Source: Corbicula japonica (Eukaryota > Mollusca > Bivalvia > Venerida > Cyrenidae). From it: a stretch of DNA of 64,000 nt. Below, in pieces: positions 48,801 to 60,541 of this stretch (position 1 is its first letter; every line of letters starts with the position of its first letter). The notes beneath the pieces were generated by a model, which had not been told where the DNA came from, made no database searches, and saw only the letters and a program-made list of their open reading frames with translations. The stretch lies in the NCBI GenBank assembly GCA_038501625.1, contig JAZAYU010000178.1:434001-498000 (forward strand), given 5' to 3'. The translations under genes were made by a program, and so were the position numbers.

Positions 48801-50850
48801 TTCCATCTAGAAGTCTACTTATAGAGTCTTAAAACGAGCACGTTGATATATCAAGATGCTAAGTTTAATATTTGAAAGAATGTTTACTTTTATCAAACGG
48901 GGCCAGTTTTTTTATTTGGTTTTAGATCATTATATTTTTCCAGTCATTTGAAAAGGATAGGAAGTTGCTAAATTTCGATTTCTTGAAGTGTGAAACGGGT
49001 ATCGTGGTATGAGTCTGCAAAGACTATGATTTAAGAGTGTTCATTCTTGTACCGCTGCTGCGAGCTTCGCTAACAACACGTAGTGAGAAAATTAATTGTA
49101 AATAGTCAAACAAATAAATTGTGTCTCCCATGTATGTACAATGTATATACATTTTAGGTTTTATTTTTATAACTATGTTTGTTCTTGAAATGAAACGGAA
49201 ACACGGATTATAAAATCGCACGAATATGCACGCTGATCTGGAACTACACTGGCACACACTGGTTATCAGCAATATTATTTATCGAAGAGTTAAATGTACC
49301 ATGCTAAATATTTCGCGATCTGTACACAATTGTTTTTACATGCTGCATAGGCGAAACTGAAAAACCCAGATGTAGTGCAGAATACAATAGTACGTCAATG
49401 TATTTCACAAAACAAGCTTATCGAAATCTACCTCAAAGTCCCAAAGATGTGAGTTTGTGTAAGTTACACGTTTCTGTTTGTTTGCGCCTGAATAAGATTT
49501 GACAGATTTCTGCTTTGCGCGCGTTTGATCTAGTGGTATTACGTTATATGTGTTTTCGCGACCTTGCATCATGGTCTCGCATTTTCATGTCTCGCTCTCC
49601 TGAAGGCAAGATCACGTAAACTGGAGAACACGATGCAAGATCGCTAGACCAAAATACAAGATTAAAACACAATTGGAGGTCGTGATTATAATATCGCGCC
49701 CTCGAATGATATTTGCAATCCCTTGCATAGTTTGTCAGGCATCGTTGTTTTGTGATATCGCATCGTGATTGCGCCCATGAAACGGCGAAACAACGATGGT
49801 CCCAATGGACGGTAGATGTTCGATTGGTCTCATTTACAATTTTAAAATAATAAAAAACATGAGAAAACTTTAATAATTTGTTTCTGTAACAACCCCTATC
49901 ATGTGAGAGGAATTAATGACTGTTGCTATCAGCCAAATGGCACATTTAGCAAATGTTCTTTTTGAAAATATTTTCGGATATTTATCTTTCGGTTCAGATT
50001 CAGGAAACCGTTGTATACAAACATCCTTCTGGAAACTCATTTCATCCAAGTAATGTAAACTAATTATTCTTTCTCGGTGTTGTTTAGTACCCAAAAGCAA
50101 ACCTATTTTGAGAAATATCACGTTTGGACAATAAACATTTATTACATCGCCAAAATTTTGTTAGCAGCTGCTTACAACAAATGTTATAGTTTCCGTTCCT
50201 TAATGGTAGTTTCCTGCGTAAAATATCAAGTAGGCCTAAGTTTTACACATCACAACGTAATCACTTGACTAAAGTTTGACATGAAATATTGAATGTTCTA
50301 TCCGCGATACCGCGGTTAAATCCGAAAAAGAAACTGCATTTTAAAAATCCTGGGTATTTCCCGACCGTTCTGTGGAATTGTAATGTACCAATTTGCAATT
50401 GAAAAAAAGTTCATTACTTCATTACCTTATTATTTGTAAAAAAACACAATCGTTAAGTTCCAAATATAATCAACAAGACATTCCACAACCTCCTGTGCTT
50501 GGTGACTGACTACAATGTTTTGTTTACGTTGCTTACCTCTTAACTTTCAACCCGATGGTAAGAGTTAACAAAATAAATTTTAGATGATGGTATGATGCTC
50601 GCAAAGATTTTAACAAATGAGTTCTGGTTTCGTAAAGGTCATCAAGTATGCTTCATGCCGCGTCGGCCACTTTACCTAAATGTTTGCAGATTACTGTCAA
50701 GGGAAAAATTGATGAGAGGTAATTCACAGTGACCATGTGTTCGTATTTGTTCTTCAAAATATGGTAGGCAATAGGGAGTTAGTGCACCATACATCCGTAC
50801 ATCCTTGTTTTAACTCAAACGATAATTAATTTTCAATCTGACGTTCTAAG
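48801..50850. other. No recognisable gene
   Basis: AT-rich. Short frames of 63-83 codons (49024-49272, 49870-50121, 50077-50268) have no recognisable motif. 49550-49650 contains imperfect inverted GATGCAAGATCG/CGCGACCTTGCATCA motifs. Confidence 0.5.
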
Positions 50851-50859
50851 GCGTTGTTA

Positions 50860-51560
50860 CTTTCTTAGTTTTTGCCGCGTCTTGTTGTGTCGCCCTTTCG
50901 ATCGCTTTGTCCATCCGTCCGTCTGTCACGAAAACTTAATATTGGCTATAACTTTGCCATTTCTGAATATTTTTTCATCAAACTTTCAAATTATGCTGCT
51001 TATGACAACACGGTCACGATGACGCCAAATTCTGCAGGTCAAGGTCACCTTTGATGGAGTTATGACCACTTTCCGTAAAAAAACTTAACGTTGGCTATAC
51101 CTTTGCAATTTCTTAATTGTCACATAACTTTCAAATTATACTGCTTATGAAAACATTGTCACGATAATGCTAAATTCTTTAGGTCAAGGTCACATTGATT
51201 GAGTTATGCCCTTTTTTGTACATGGATTTTGACATGAAAACTTAATGCGGACTATAACCTTGCTGTTTCTTAATATTTCTTCATGAAACTTTCAAATTAT
51301 ATTGCATATTACAACACGCTCACGCTAAATTCTTAAGGTCAAGGTCAAATTTGAAGGAGTTATGCACCTTTTTGTACTTGAATTTTTACCTGAAAACTTA
51401 ATATTGGCAATAACTTTGCCATTTCTTATTTTTTCTTTATGAATTTTTCAAATTATATTGCTTAACACAACACACTCGTGATGATGACAAGTTGTTTCAG
51501 TCAAGATGGAGTTATGCACCTTTTTGAACTTGCATTTTTCCGACATTGTACCAGAGGGCA
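50860..51560 (+). repeat. ~150-bp tandem repeat with AAGGTCA motifs
   Basis: Starts after a CCATCCGTCCGTCTGTC run. Four to five diverged units share AAAACTTAATATTGGCTATA, ACTTTGCCATTTCTTAAT, ACTTTCAAATTATATTGC, and, in the first three, GGTCAAGGTCA (near 51037, 51181, 51337), followed by GAGTTATG. The TCAAGGTCA monomer matches the half-site of orphan nuclear receptors of the ERR/FTZ-F1 type. This repeat type is common in molluscs, from memory. The 60-codon frame at 50872-51054 is within it. Confidence 0.7.
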
Positions 51561-51630
51561 ACTGAACAATCATCTAGAGTCATGTTTTGGTCATAATATA
51601 AACGTAGCTGCCAAGACCGGGCTTAAAGTA

Positions 51631-53182
51631 TTTTTTGTTTCCCCATCCGACCCAAGCACATTTAGTATGGGTAGGTAGGTAGGTCAAAATATTTTTTATT
51701 TGACATTTTTCAGAATAATGATCGACAAATAGATATTCTAGGATGAACTCCAAGGGTAACACGAACACTCTAACATTTAAATAGGTAGCAAGTTTACATG
51801 TACTATAGATGAATGCCTTTCTGCAAAATGAACAAGTCGTCCTTGTGATAAGCATGCCCGGGAATAGTGTTATGTAAATAATGAAACAAACTTCCTTATT
51901 ACTTAAAACTGAAATACAATTTAATAAAAATGTCACATTTTGACAATGAAAACTTTAAATACTGTTATTAAAATTTATTTAAAGGAGATATGTTCAGATA
52001 CTGATCATCTCAGTTTTGCAATTTTTTTACATGTAACTGGCCACTGACAATTTATTTGCAAATCAAGTACTGCAAGTAGGAAAGTCGGTGATATTCCTTT
52101 GCCTACCACCAACATGCTGAACAACAATTTTTATTGGTTATCTAAGATCGAGTGGTGTCCCATTTTTTACTGAAACTGATACGCAAACATAATGTTCCCT
52201 GAGTTCCCGCAGACTTCGCGAATGGCCAAAAATTTGGTCTGATGAGCAATAAAATTCTGTTGGACCGAAAGAAAATCTGTCGGATCTAAAAAAATAGAGA
52301 TATTGCAAAATATTAACTAGTTTTCTTTTTTTTTTGAGGTACATTTGTTTTAAATATTAACTTTCTCCAATATAACTTATGCCTATGATACCAGTTTTTG
52401 ATTAGACCGAGTTCATTTATTTATTGTATACAGAATAACAAACAAGAAATTGTATGAGGTGTAAATGTAATCAAAGATTTAATACGTATCTCCGGTTTAT
52501 AAAAGATCACTGTCTTCGAATGCCGATCGTCTGTCTTTTCAAAGAATTCACAATTTTATTCCATAAAATTTTATAAGACTTCCATTTTTAATGTTTCCGT
52601 GAGATGGAAATCAACACCGGCAACAAAGTCATTTTAAATTTCGGTAAAATCGATACTGAGTGGCCAAGACGGCGGCATCTGCTCTGTGATACGTTAAATG
52701 TCCCCAGTTTAAGCTCAGAATATTCTCTGCAAACGCTAGTCAGCCAAAACACCATTGTTTATTACATGGCCGTTAGATTATGTTATAGAATTCGCGATTG
52801 GACAATAGGAATCAGGCAACCAATCACAAATCATTTTACTTTGACTGAAGGGAAGTTACCGTTGCGAGGAGTTTATGAAGAAGAAAAGTTTGCTTCCCTT
52901 AGATTTAAAGACGCCGGTCAGGACTAAGGACTTGCGACATTTTAAACCGAAGCAAAATCTGTCGCACTTTTTCCACGTTTCCGCCATGTTCTCATGCGTT
53001 ATCGCCAAGCGTCTGATAACCACCGAATGCTCTAATACTTCCTGCGATCGGTTTGAAAATGCATTTTTTGTCCAGGTTTTTCGTGCAAAATAAAACAAAA
53101 ACATATCATTTATGTTTCGGCAACAAATTTTGTCAGGTCGTGACGATTTTTTCGTGTCGGTCGTGGATGGGGAAACAAAAAA
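51631..53182. mobile_element. 1.55-kb TA-flanked TIR element
   Basis: Perfect 18-bp inverted ends TTTTTTGTTTCCCCATCC (51631-51648; inverted at 53165-53182), each flanked by TA (51629-51630 and 53183-53184). This fits a non-autonomous Tc1/mariner-like element, although the low-complexity start weakens it. The interior holds a 107-codon plus frame (52604-52927, unrecognised) beside two inverted CCAAT boxes (ATTGG near 52796, CCAAT near 52820) and an AAGACGGCGGC motif, so it may contain a promoter. Confidence 0.5.
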
Positions 53183-53184
53183 TA

Positions 53185-54435
53185 TTTTATTTTAGGCCCC
53201 ATATTTTGCTTTTGTGCTCTGATTTCCTGACTCTGTTTAAATCTTTTATAATGCCTTAATTTATGTGATGATTGTCAAATTGTATTTCATTATACATGTA
53301 TATCAAATTGCTATGTACCCATTTTTAAGAGTCCAGTACATTTCTCCTTGCATCGATGAAAAAGAAAATTATCAAAATCTCAATAACGGCAACATTGCGT
53401 TTAATGAAAATAATCATTATTAGTGTATCATCATTTTACATATTATATAGAGAAAAGTTAGAATAGTAACGAAAAAAAAAATTCCATACACCTCTAAATG
53501 CATAAATTCACAAAAACTAAGCAATAAAAAACATTATTTTAAATTCCCACATGAGTGCAATGATACTGACAAGAAAATGTTGTGTACTTCGTAAAGAACT
53601 TTCAACTAAGAAAAAAGAAATCATGGTTTCTCCTCCGTTTACGCGACCAAAAAGCGACCAGGAAATTGAAGGTTTTTCTAATATCTCATATAGTTTACGT
53701 GAATTTATGCAAATAGAAGTTTTTGGATTACACGCAAACAATTCATTTAACTGTTACTAGATGACCATCACCAGACCCAAGAGATAATGGGCCCGGCTTC
53801 ATATAGAGGTTTTCAGCGAAAGATAAGTACCAGCGATTGGTTTCTGGCCTCAATGATTGTGGGTACTAATTGTTATGCTAGTACCCCTCGTTTCAATACA
53901 CACTAACAGGCGTTTCTATATATCACAATTTCTAACCGAACACATTGCATTGATGTGCAGATCTTTAACATCGTTCCCAATATTTTTTCATCGGCACTAT
54001 ACAACTCAAAGATTGCTGAGCAACCAGTTACATGTCACCACACATCATTGTGAAGCATAAATTATAATTACTTACTTTGAAAATCGTCTAGTGATGTATT
54101 GATAAGCGTAACCTAAAATTGAATGATTTCTTGCAATCGTTTTGTTTTTCATAGTGCTTAATTTACGGGACAATTGTAGGTTACTCAGTCTTTACTTTTT
54201 CTTGACACACTGAACGTTTATGACTGCTTTATGGCAAGTGCGAATGATAAAGGACATTTATTGGATGCGGACATCGATAGTTGTTTTATGCAAAAATTGA
54301 TTTTGTTTTCAGAATCGTCGGCATACACATCTGTAACATAATCCCATTCATGTTCTAAATACACCATGAAAACACATAAAATTTATTAAAACATCTGTCT
54401 ATGTTGTTTTGTCAATCACTAATATAAAGCATTAC
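53185..54435. other. No gene; one dispersed fragment
   Basis: 53762-53835 (GACCCAAGAGATAATGGGCC, CCCGGCTTCATATAGAGG, GTACCAGC) is a diverged relative of 39160-39230 inside the 1.4-kb TIR element. Otherwise AT-rich with overlapping opposite-strand frames of about 70 codons and no motif. Confidence 0.5.
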
Positions 54436-54439
54436 TCTA

Positions 54440-54670
54440 AGATTCCATGTTCACCGCCATATGCATTCCATCGTTTGGGATGGATCAAAATTGTACTGTT
54501 TATTGGTGTAAATATTGAGTTGCGCTTAACCCGGGGCTAGGCGGCGTGGGCTTTAATATGCAATCCCATTACTGCCCATGAACAGGCTCAATCAAACCGA
54601 GCCTGCAGTATTTTCATATTTGTCGTGTTCGGTGGCTTTCAAAGTTCCCCTTTCATCTATTTCAAGTGCA
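54440..54670 (+). repeat. Dispersed repeat with GAGCCTG-core hairpin
   Basis: The core CAGGCTCAATCAAACC then GAGCCTG forms a 7-bp hairpin, followed by ATTTTCATATTTGTCGTGTT and GGTGGCTTTCAAAGTTCCCC. Upstream it has CGTTTGGGATGGATCAAAAT and ACCCGGGGCTAGGCGGCGTG. A close copy lies at 55774-56080, with fragments at 8331, 17277, 31067 and 48583. The sequence is of a kind familiar from venerid clams, from memory. Confidence 0.7.
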
Positions 54671-55773
54671 TACAAGGAAATAAAACTAGTAACTGGCATA
54701 TAGCAAAAGATATGTACAAAAGTATTTTTGTGGTTTTCATTCTTTGTTTTATCGCCGTAAAGACTAAGAGTGTCCGCGTAAAGTTGATACGCTAAAACTT
54801 AAACAATAGAGTGATAGTTTTTTCTACGAGAAAAGAAAGCCAGCTGTTGTATCACGGAGAACGATCTCCTGGGACAGCTTCGATATATCCGCGGACATGT
54901 CTTCACTTCATACGCTGTATTATTTAATCGACCGTAGACTTGTCCGGAAAATGTTGCTTTAGATTTACCATAATGGTGGCATTTTGCGCCATGACAAAGC
55001 TATGATCACATACATTTCATATAACGGTATTTATTTCATGACGTTCTATGTCAATTTTCTCCTTTATAGCGGAGACTTGACTTGACTAATCAGAAATAAT
55101 CATTTTGACAATATAACAAGATAAAAAAAAGGTTTTCCGTTATATGAACTCATGAATACGGCGCAGTTTAGTTACTATTATTGCCTTCTTTTTGAAATGA
55201 ATTCCCCTTGAAAAACGATCCACACATATAACTGTATAATTATAAAATATAATTGCAAAACTATGCATCCCTATCCACTTTCGTTATTAAAAAATATTTA
55301 TCAGCATCTCTATTTGTTATTCTTCATATAAAACATGTTCCTCTGGTAAAGTCTAAAATAACAAAGTTTTTTTTATTTTGCTTAAAACTAAAGTCATATG
55401 CAATTTACTTGCTTCTTATCATGACTTCTTCTGTCTTCTGTATTATGCGCATGCATTTTAAAAGTAGGCCAGACTTAATTTCTTTAGAGTTTTATCAATT
55501 ACGTACTTTGAAGGTCGTTGAGCACGATACATATGTACAATGTTAATAGAACTTCTAAATTTACTTTTGTTTAAATATTTCGGCCAGTTTTGAGATGGGT
55601 AGTTTCAAATTTCCAGCCAATATAAATTTGGAAATTGTTCAATCACCCCCAAGGATATACTTCCTGCTTTTTAAATTTTGCCTTTGGCGTTGCCTGTGAT
55701 ATGCAGAATTTATATTCTAAGATCCCCTGTCAAAATTCTATTATGTTTAGTTTCGCCCATTGTTTTCTCGTTG
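54671..55773. other. No recognisable gene
   Basis: AT-rich. A 97-codon plus frame (55253-55546) and a 65-codon frame (55635-55832) have no recognisable domain. Confidence 0.5.
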
Positions 55774-56080
55774 AGGTCAAACCCATTCTTTTATCTGGGG
55801 ACCATACGACGCTGAACATGGTATGGTATTAATCTGAAAATACCGCATTGAAGGTTCCATGTCGTCCGCCATATGCACACCATCGTTTGGAATGGTCAAA
55901 ATTGTACTTTTTATTGGTGTAAATATTGAATTGCGCTCAACCCGGGGCTAGGCGGCGTGTGCAGTTATATGCATTTCCATTACTGTCCATGAACAGGCTC
56001 AATCAAACCGAGCCTGCACTATTTTCATATTTGTCTTGATTGATGGCTTTCAAAGTTCCCTTTTCATCTATTTAGACCAT
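55774..56080 (+). repeat. Dispersed repeat with GAGCCTG-core hairpin, longest copy
   Basis: Starts at GAGGTCAAACCCATTCTTTT, contains CCCGGGGCTAGGCGGCG and the CAGGCTC/GAGCCTG hairpin, and ends TTTCAAAGTTCCC. It lies just upstream of the Penelope-like element. Confidence 0.7.
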
Positions 56081-56274
56081 TGAAACATTTCCTTTTAATG
56101 CATTTTAAAAGAAAGTGCTTAGGTGCTGCATTTTTTAAATGTAATTCAACAATAAAATGAACAGTTAATGGAAGAACTTTTTCAGTAAACATTAAATTAA
56201 ATTCAGATATTGACTGACAAACGGATAATATTATTTGTTAAAATATCCGAATGGATTTCGAATATAAGTATAAA

Positions 56275-56502
56275 CACAGTTGTTTTCACTCTTTTTACAT
56301 AACGTTTCGGCCATGCGGCTTTATCAAATCGAACAAATCGCTTTTAAATTAGCTTTTACATTTTGACATATCTAAACTGTCCCCGGAAAATTCAATTTTT
56401 CCGGGGACAGTTTAGATATGTCAAAATGTAAAAGCTGATTTGTTCGATTTGATAAATGCCGCATGGCCGAAACGTTATGCAAAAAGAGTGAAAACAACTG
56501 TG
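56275..56502. repeat. Long hairpin at the 5' end of the Penelope-like element
   Basis: Arms 56275-56390 and 56397-56502 are nearly perfect inverted copies (CACAGTTGTTTTCACTCTTT ... CCCCGGAAAA) around a 6-nt loop; the left arm has an extra ~9 bp. Penelope-like elements are known to carry terminal repeats in inverted orientation, and this matches that arrangement. Each arm, read toward GAAAC, contains TTGATAAA, a GCC-GCAT-GGC stem-loop and CGAAAC, which resembles a hammerhead ribozyme core with deviations. Confidence 0.75.
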
Positions 56503-56519
56503 TTAATATTATTTATATT

Positions 56520-59500
56520 TTAACTTGAAACGCTTACAATTGTGGCATTCAATATGTTGGACAAACAGAACGCCCTTTGAAAACACCTTTTAGTCAGCAC
56601 TGTTCTAAAATAAGAAACAATAATAAAATCAATACACATTTATATAAACATTTAAAAAAAATCGGGTCACACTTTAAAACATGTTAATATTCAACCTTTT
56701 GAAAAAATTATATTTGATAACAGTGCTTTAAGAGCATTTAAAATTAAAACAAGGCTTGTTTCAGAACTTAAGTGGATTAAAAAATTACAAACACCTTATC
56801 CACTTGGTTTAAATGATAATTTTTATCAAGAAGGCAACATTTCAATCCTGATTTTGACAGTTTTGATTTGCTTGAAATACGAAAACGAAAATTGAGGCCA
56901 CACGGGAGACATTAAGACTAATGGTAACATCAAAAGAAAATCGCGTGTTCATTGTTCTATTCATGACCTTCAAAATATTTTAAAACATTCTGGTAGACAC
57001 GCTATGATGTCGTTTGGGCTTCTCTCTCTATTTCCAGTTTACAGAAAGTGGATAAGGATGCCGATGATATTGTTATAAGAACTCATCCACTTTATGAAGT
57101 TGCTAGCCTTGCTCAGTGTCACATTCGGCATGTTCTCAAACCACACATTGACTTAGAATCTGATCACCAAAGACATTTCGTGAAAATTTCATTTTTAAAT
57201 AAAGATATAGATTTTTTTGACCTTCCAAGTATATTTAAAGATAACACTGTTGAATCGGCTAAACCTAATTATTTCAAGAATACTGAAACACTCATCGTTT
57301 GTTATAAATACAACAAACCAATTAGAAACACAATTTTCAATTACAACAAAATTACCTCGATTTACAGATTGTTGAGAAAACACCAATATCATGAGACTGT
57401 TCCAATACAAAATTTTGCTATCAACCTGCCAGTCACATCGTTTCAGGGGATCTAAATGTTATCAAAGACTTAAGAATCCGCAATTTAATTTCAAAAGGTC
57501 CGAAATTTAGAATTCCATCGGACATCGACTTTATACTTGTCGTGTGGAAATTGCAGAGTTTTTAAACTCTCTTTGCAATAAATGGTGTAAACGAGAACAT
57601 GCTGAGCCTAATGCTCTTTCAAACTGGAATAAAATAAATATTCAAAATAATTGACACTCGCATATCCTTCTGTAAAAGAAACATAGCTTTATTACCACCT
57701 CGACCTTGTTTTAACTTTTGTCATTTGAAAAAGGATATTAAAGATTTTCACAACAGATTTGTTTTAACACCCGCTGATAAGGCTTCAAGTAATGTAATTA
57801 TAGTGTTACGTAGGGATTAAACGATGATCGATTATAATCGAAAATCGATCGTTTTAATAAGTTTAATAATCGATCATCGGTTTGCTGTTCTTTAAGCAGC
57901 TCACAAGGGAGATCACTGTATCACAACAAAAACAGTGTTGGATATATGACATAGATTAGTGTTATTTTGGTTTTAAATTCAATAAGCTTTGGAATATGTT
58001 CTCCCACTAAGTATTTCAAGAAAAAGACTTGTACCTGCAGCCTACACCCTATGCTCATATCAGATACGGTTACAAATTACAATACCTGCAGCCTGTGGGC
58101 TAGAAGTGTGATTCATGTAAATGCTAATCCATAGTTAATGCTTATTTCAAACCAGAAAGTACAGCGATAACCTTTTGTAATAATACAGTAGTTCTTTACA
58201 GGGCCCTCATTTCACTATAAAAGAATTCCTATAACTAAAATTCTTCTTTATTAAGGCATGTACATTGTTATTGTAAATGTTTCGATTATATAATCGATGA
58301 TTGATCGAAAAGGGTTGTTCGATTATTTCCGATGATCGATTATGATTTTTGTCCGATTATGAAACCCTAGTGTGACGTATACACTATATCAATGTTCAAA
58401 CTGAAGAGCTTAATTGCACTTACGCTTATACACTGACTTCTTCATCTGAAAGGGATATGGTTACTGCACACACTCTACAAATTACAAAATTTAGAATCAG
58501 TGTTGAGCTGAAACAAGACAAAGTACCTACTATGTATTGGTTGCCTAAAATGCACAAAACATAGTACAAAGCAAGATATATATCAAACTCTAGTTCCTGT
58601 ACAACAACAAAATTATTCGTGCTCTTAACATCTTGTCTTACAGCTATAAAAGAACATGTAATTAGGTATTGCGAAAAAGTTTTTGAAACCACTGGCAAAA
58701 ATTTATTTTGGTCTATAAAAATTCAAATAACGTTTTGAAGAAGCTTAAATCAAATAATTTTCAGGCGTTCTGCTTGTCTGTTTACGATTTTTTAACACTG
58801 CATATTTATCTCCCTCATAATTTAATAAGAGACAAACTAACCAGCCTCGTTGAAAAAGAAACTTTTGCTAGGGAAAATAAAACATTTATCGCTTGTAATG
58901 AACATAGGGCATTCTTTACAGATGGTTCTTATGATAATTATACTTCATGGACCTGTCAAGACCTTATCCAGGCGCTCACATTTTTATTGGATAATATTTA
59001 TTTGAGATTTGCTACCTCTATTTATAAACAAGTAATAGGCATTCCTATGGGTACTAACTGTGCATCCCCTTGCTGCTGATCTGTTTTTATACTGTTATGA
59101 AATAGAATTTATGTTATCTCTTTCTACCGAACATCAAGGTGATATTATTACAGCTTTCAACAACACCTCGAGTTACATTGATGATTTATTAAATATAGAT
59201 AATAACCATTTTCCTTCACTGGGTTAATAAGATTTATCCTAAAGAACACAGGTTAATAAAGCGAATTTTCAGAAAGCAAACTTTCTTGATCTAAATCTAT
59301 CCATTGAAAATGGTTTCGTCACTTCTAAATTATATGATAAAAGAGATGATTTTAATTTAAATATAGTAAATTTTCGTTTTTTTGCAACATCTTACGGGGT
59401 TTATATCACAGCTTGTTCGCTTTTCAAGAGCTTGCAACGATGTGAATGTTTTTAATGAACGTAATATTTTCATTACAGAAAAACCTTTAAAACACGCATA

Positions 59501-59822
59501 TCGGTATCACAAATTAAGGAAAACCTTTTGCAAGTTTTTTCGCCGATACCCAGATCTAATTCATAAATACAGGTGCATTTTAAAATCTCTATTGCAACAA
59601 GGTATTTTGCAGCCAGTTTTTTATGGAGATTTTATTTATAAACTTAAGAAGATAAAAGGCAATGTTAATTTCTCCCGATTATTCTTAAATACCATCTGTA
59701 AATGTATAAAGAAAGGTTACCAACATGACATTTTACAGCGCTCTGCAAGCCTAATGATTAACCCTTTTACAGTTGATCATTATCCTTACCTATTTGGTTG
59801 CACGACGGTGGCAGTGGTTTAA
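56520..59822 (+). pseudogene. Penelope-like retroelement, N-terminal GIY-YIG endonuclease plus reverse transcriptase, decayed
   Basis: Read across several frames. About 56520-56880 encodes a GIY-YIG-type region (NCGIQYVGQTERPLK, then LKWIKKLQTPYPLGLNDN). 56930-57640 is the N-terminal RT-linked region (HPLYEVASLAQCHIRHVLKP, KISFLNKDIDFFDLPSIFKD, YKYNKPIRNTIFNYNK). 57740-58700 carries FVLTPADKAS and the PTMYWLPKMHKT motif. The RT palm includes GIPMGTNCA (near 59040) and YIDD (59174-59185). The thumb and C-terminus (59382-59822) end LFGCTTVAVV. Frameshifts lie near 56660, 56915, 57015, 57365 and 59070, with in-frame stops elsewhere, so it is inactive. A hAT-like MITE interrupts it at 57811. Canonical Penelope elements have GIY-YIG after the RT; here it precedes it, as in the permuted Naiad/Chlamys-type clade. 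Confidence 0.85.
57811..58369. mobile_element. 559-bp hAT-like MITE
   Basis: Ends TAGGGATTAAACGAT (left) and TAGGGTTTCATAATC (read from the right). Flanking 8-bp duplications GTGTTACG (57803-57810) and GTGTGACG (58370-58377) differ at one base. Eight-bp duplications and A/G-rich short ends fit hAT elements. Subterminal ATCGATTAT-type motifs repeat at both ends, as expected of transposase binding sites. It splits the Penelope-like coding region; the flanking frame resumes directly. Confidence 0.75.
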
Positions 59823-60301
59823 GAGTTTATGAGGTTATGGGGAAATCTTTTCTTAAAAGAACCTAGAAGCTCAATTTGTTTCTTTTATCCCTGTCATCGT
59901 TTTCTTGCTGATTTTACTCCAGGTACTCTGGTAAGATCATTAGGAACCCGCCCTTTGGCTTTGCAATGCTATTAGCTTCTTATGTTTGATATGTTTGTGT
60001 GCTTTTGCATGCAACATTGTTGAGCCGACGGGTGGGTTTGAGTTATTTCACCAAGACAACTTGAACTTGTTTTGTGATACGAGAACCTGGTTTAAACCCA
60101 AAGGGGCAATTTGTTTTGCCACTGACCGTTCCAAGGCGGTATCCCTAAAGGTTCTCTCTTTCGTTAATTGTTTGTGGCGTCCTATTTGAATTGACATACT
60201 TATAACAAACATCTTCTCTCTCTTTTTCTCTTCCTCTCTTTATTTTCGCTGCGTGGGAAGGCTGAGTTTTGTGAGTGTGGCTATTCCTGATATGCATATA
60301 T
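59823..60301 (+). repeat. Penelope-like 3' region followed by SINE-like copy
   Basis: 59823-59930 (AGAGTTTATGAGG, CTAGAAGCTCAATTTG, TTATCCCTGTCATCG) is shared with 63862-64000 on the minus strand and, for its first part, with 34984-35060. From 60082 (GAGAACCTGGTTTAAACCC) to 60301 it matches the SINE-like family at 34-243. Whether the two are one unit or adjacent elements is unclear. Confidence 0.6.
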
Positions 60302-60541
60302 TACTTGTTTTGACAAACATAATATTATTTCACAGCATTTAAAACAAAGGCATAGAATCATGCTACATTAACTAGAATATTGGTATTTTTATTTGACCAC
60401 TAAAACATTTCCTTAAAACACGTTTCCAAAGAAAAAATGCTCAAACAGACCTAATATTTTTACAATTATTTACAATAAATAATAATAACAGACACAATGT
60501 ATTCATTTCCGGTTGTTCAACTGTCTGAAGTGTTTGTTCTC

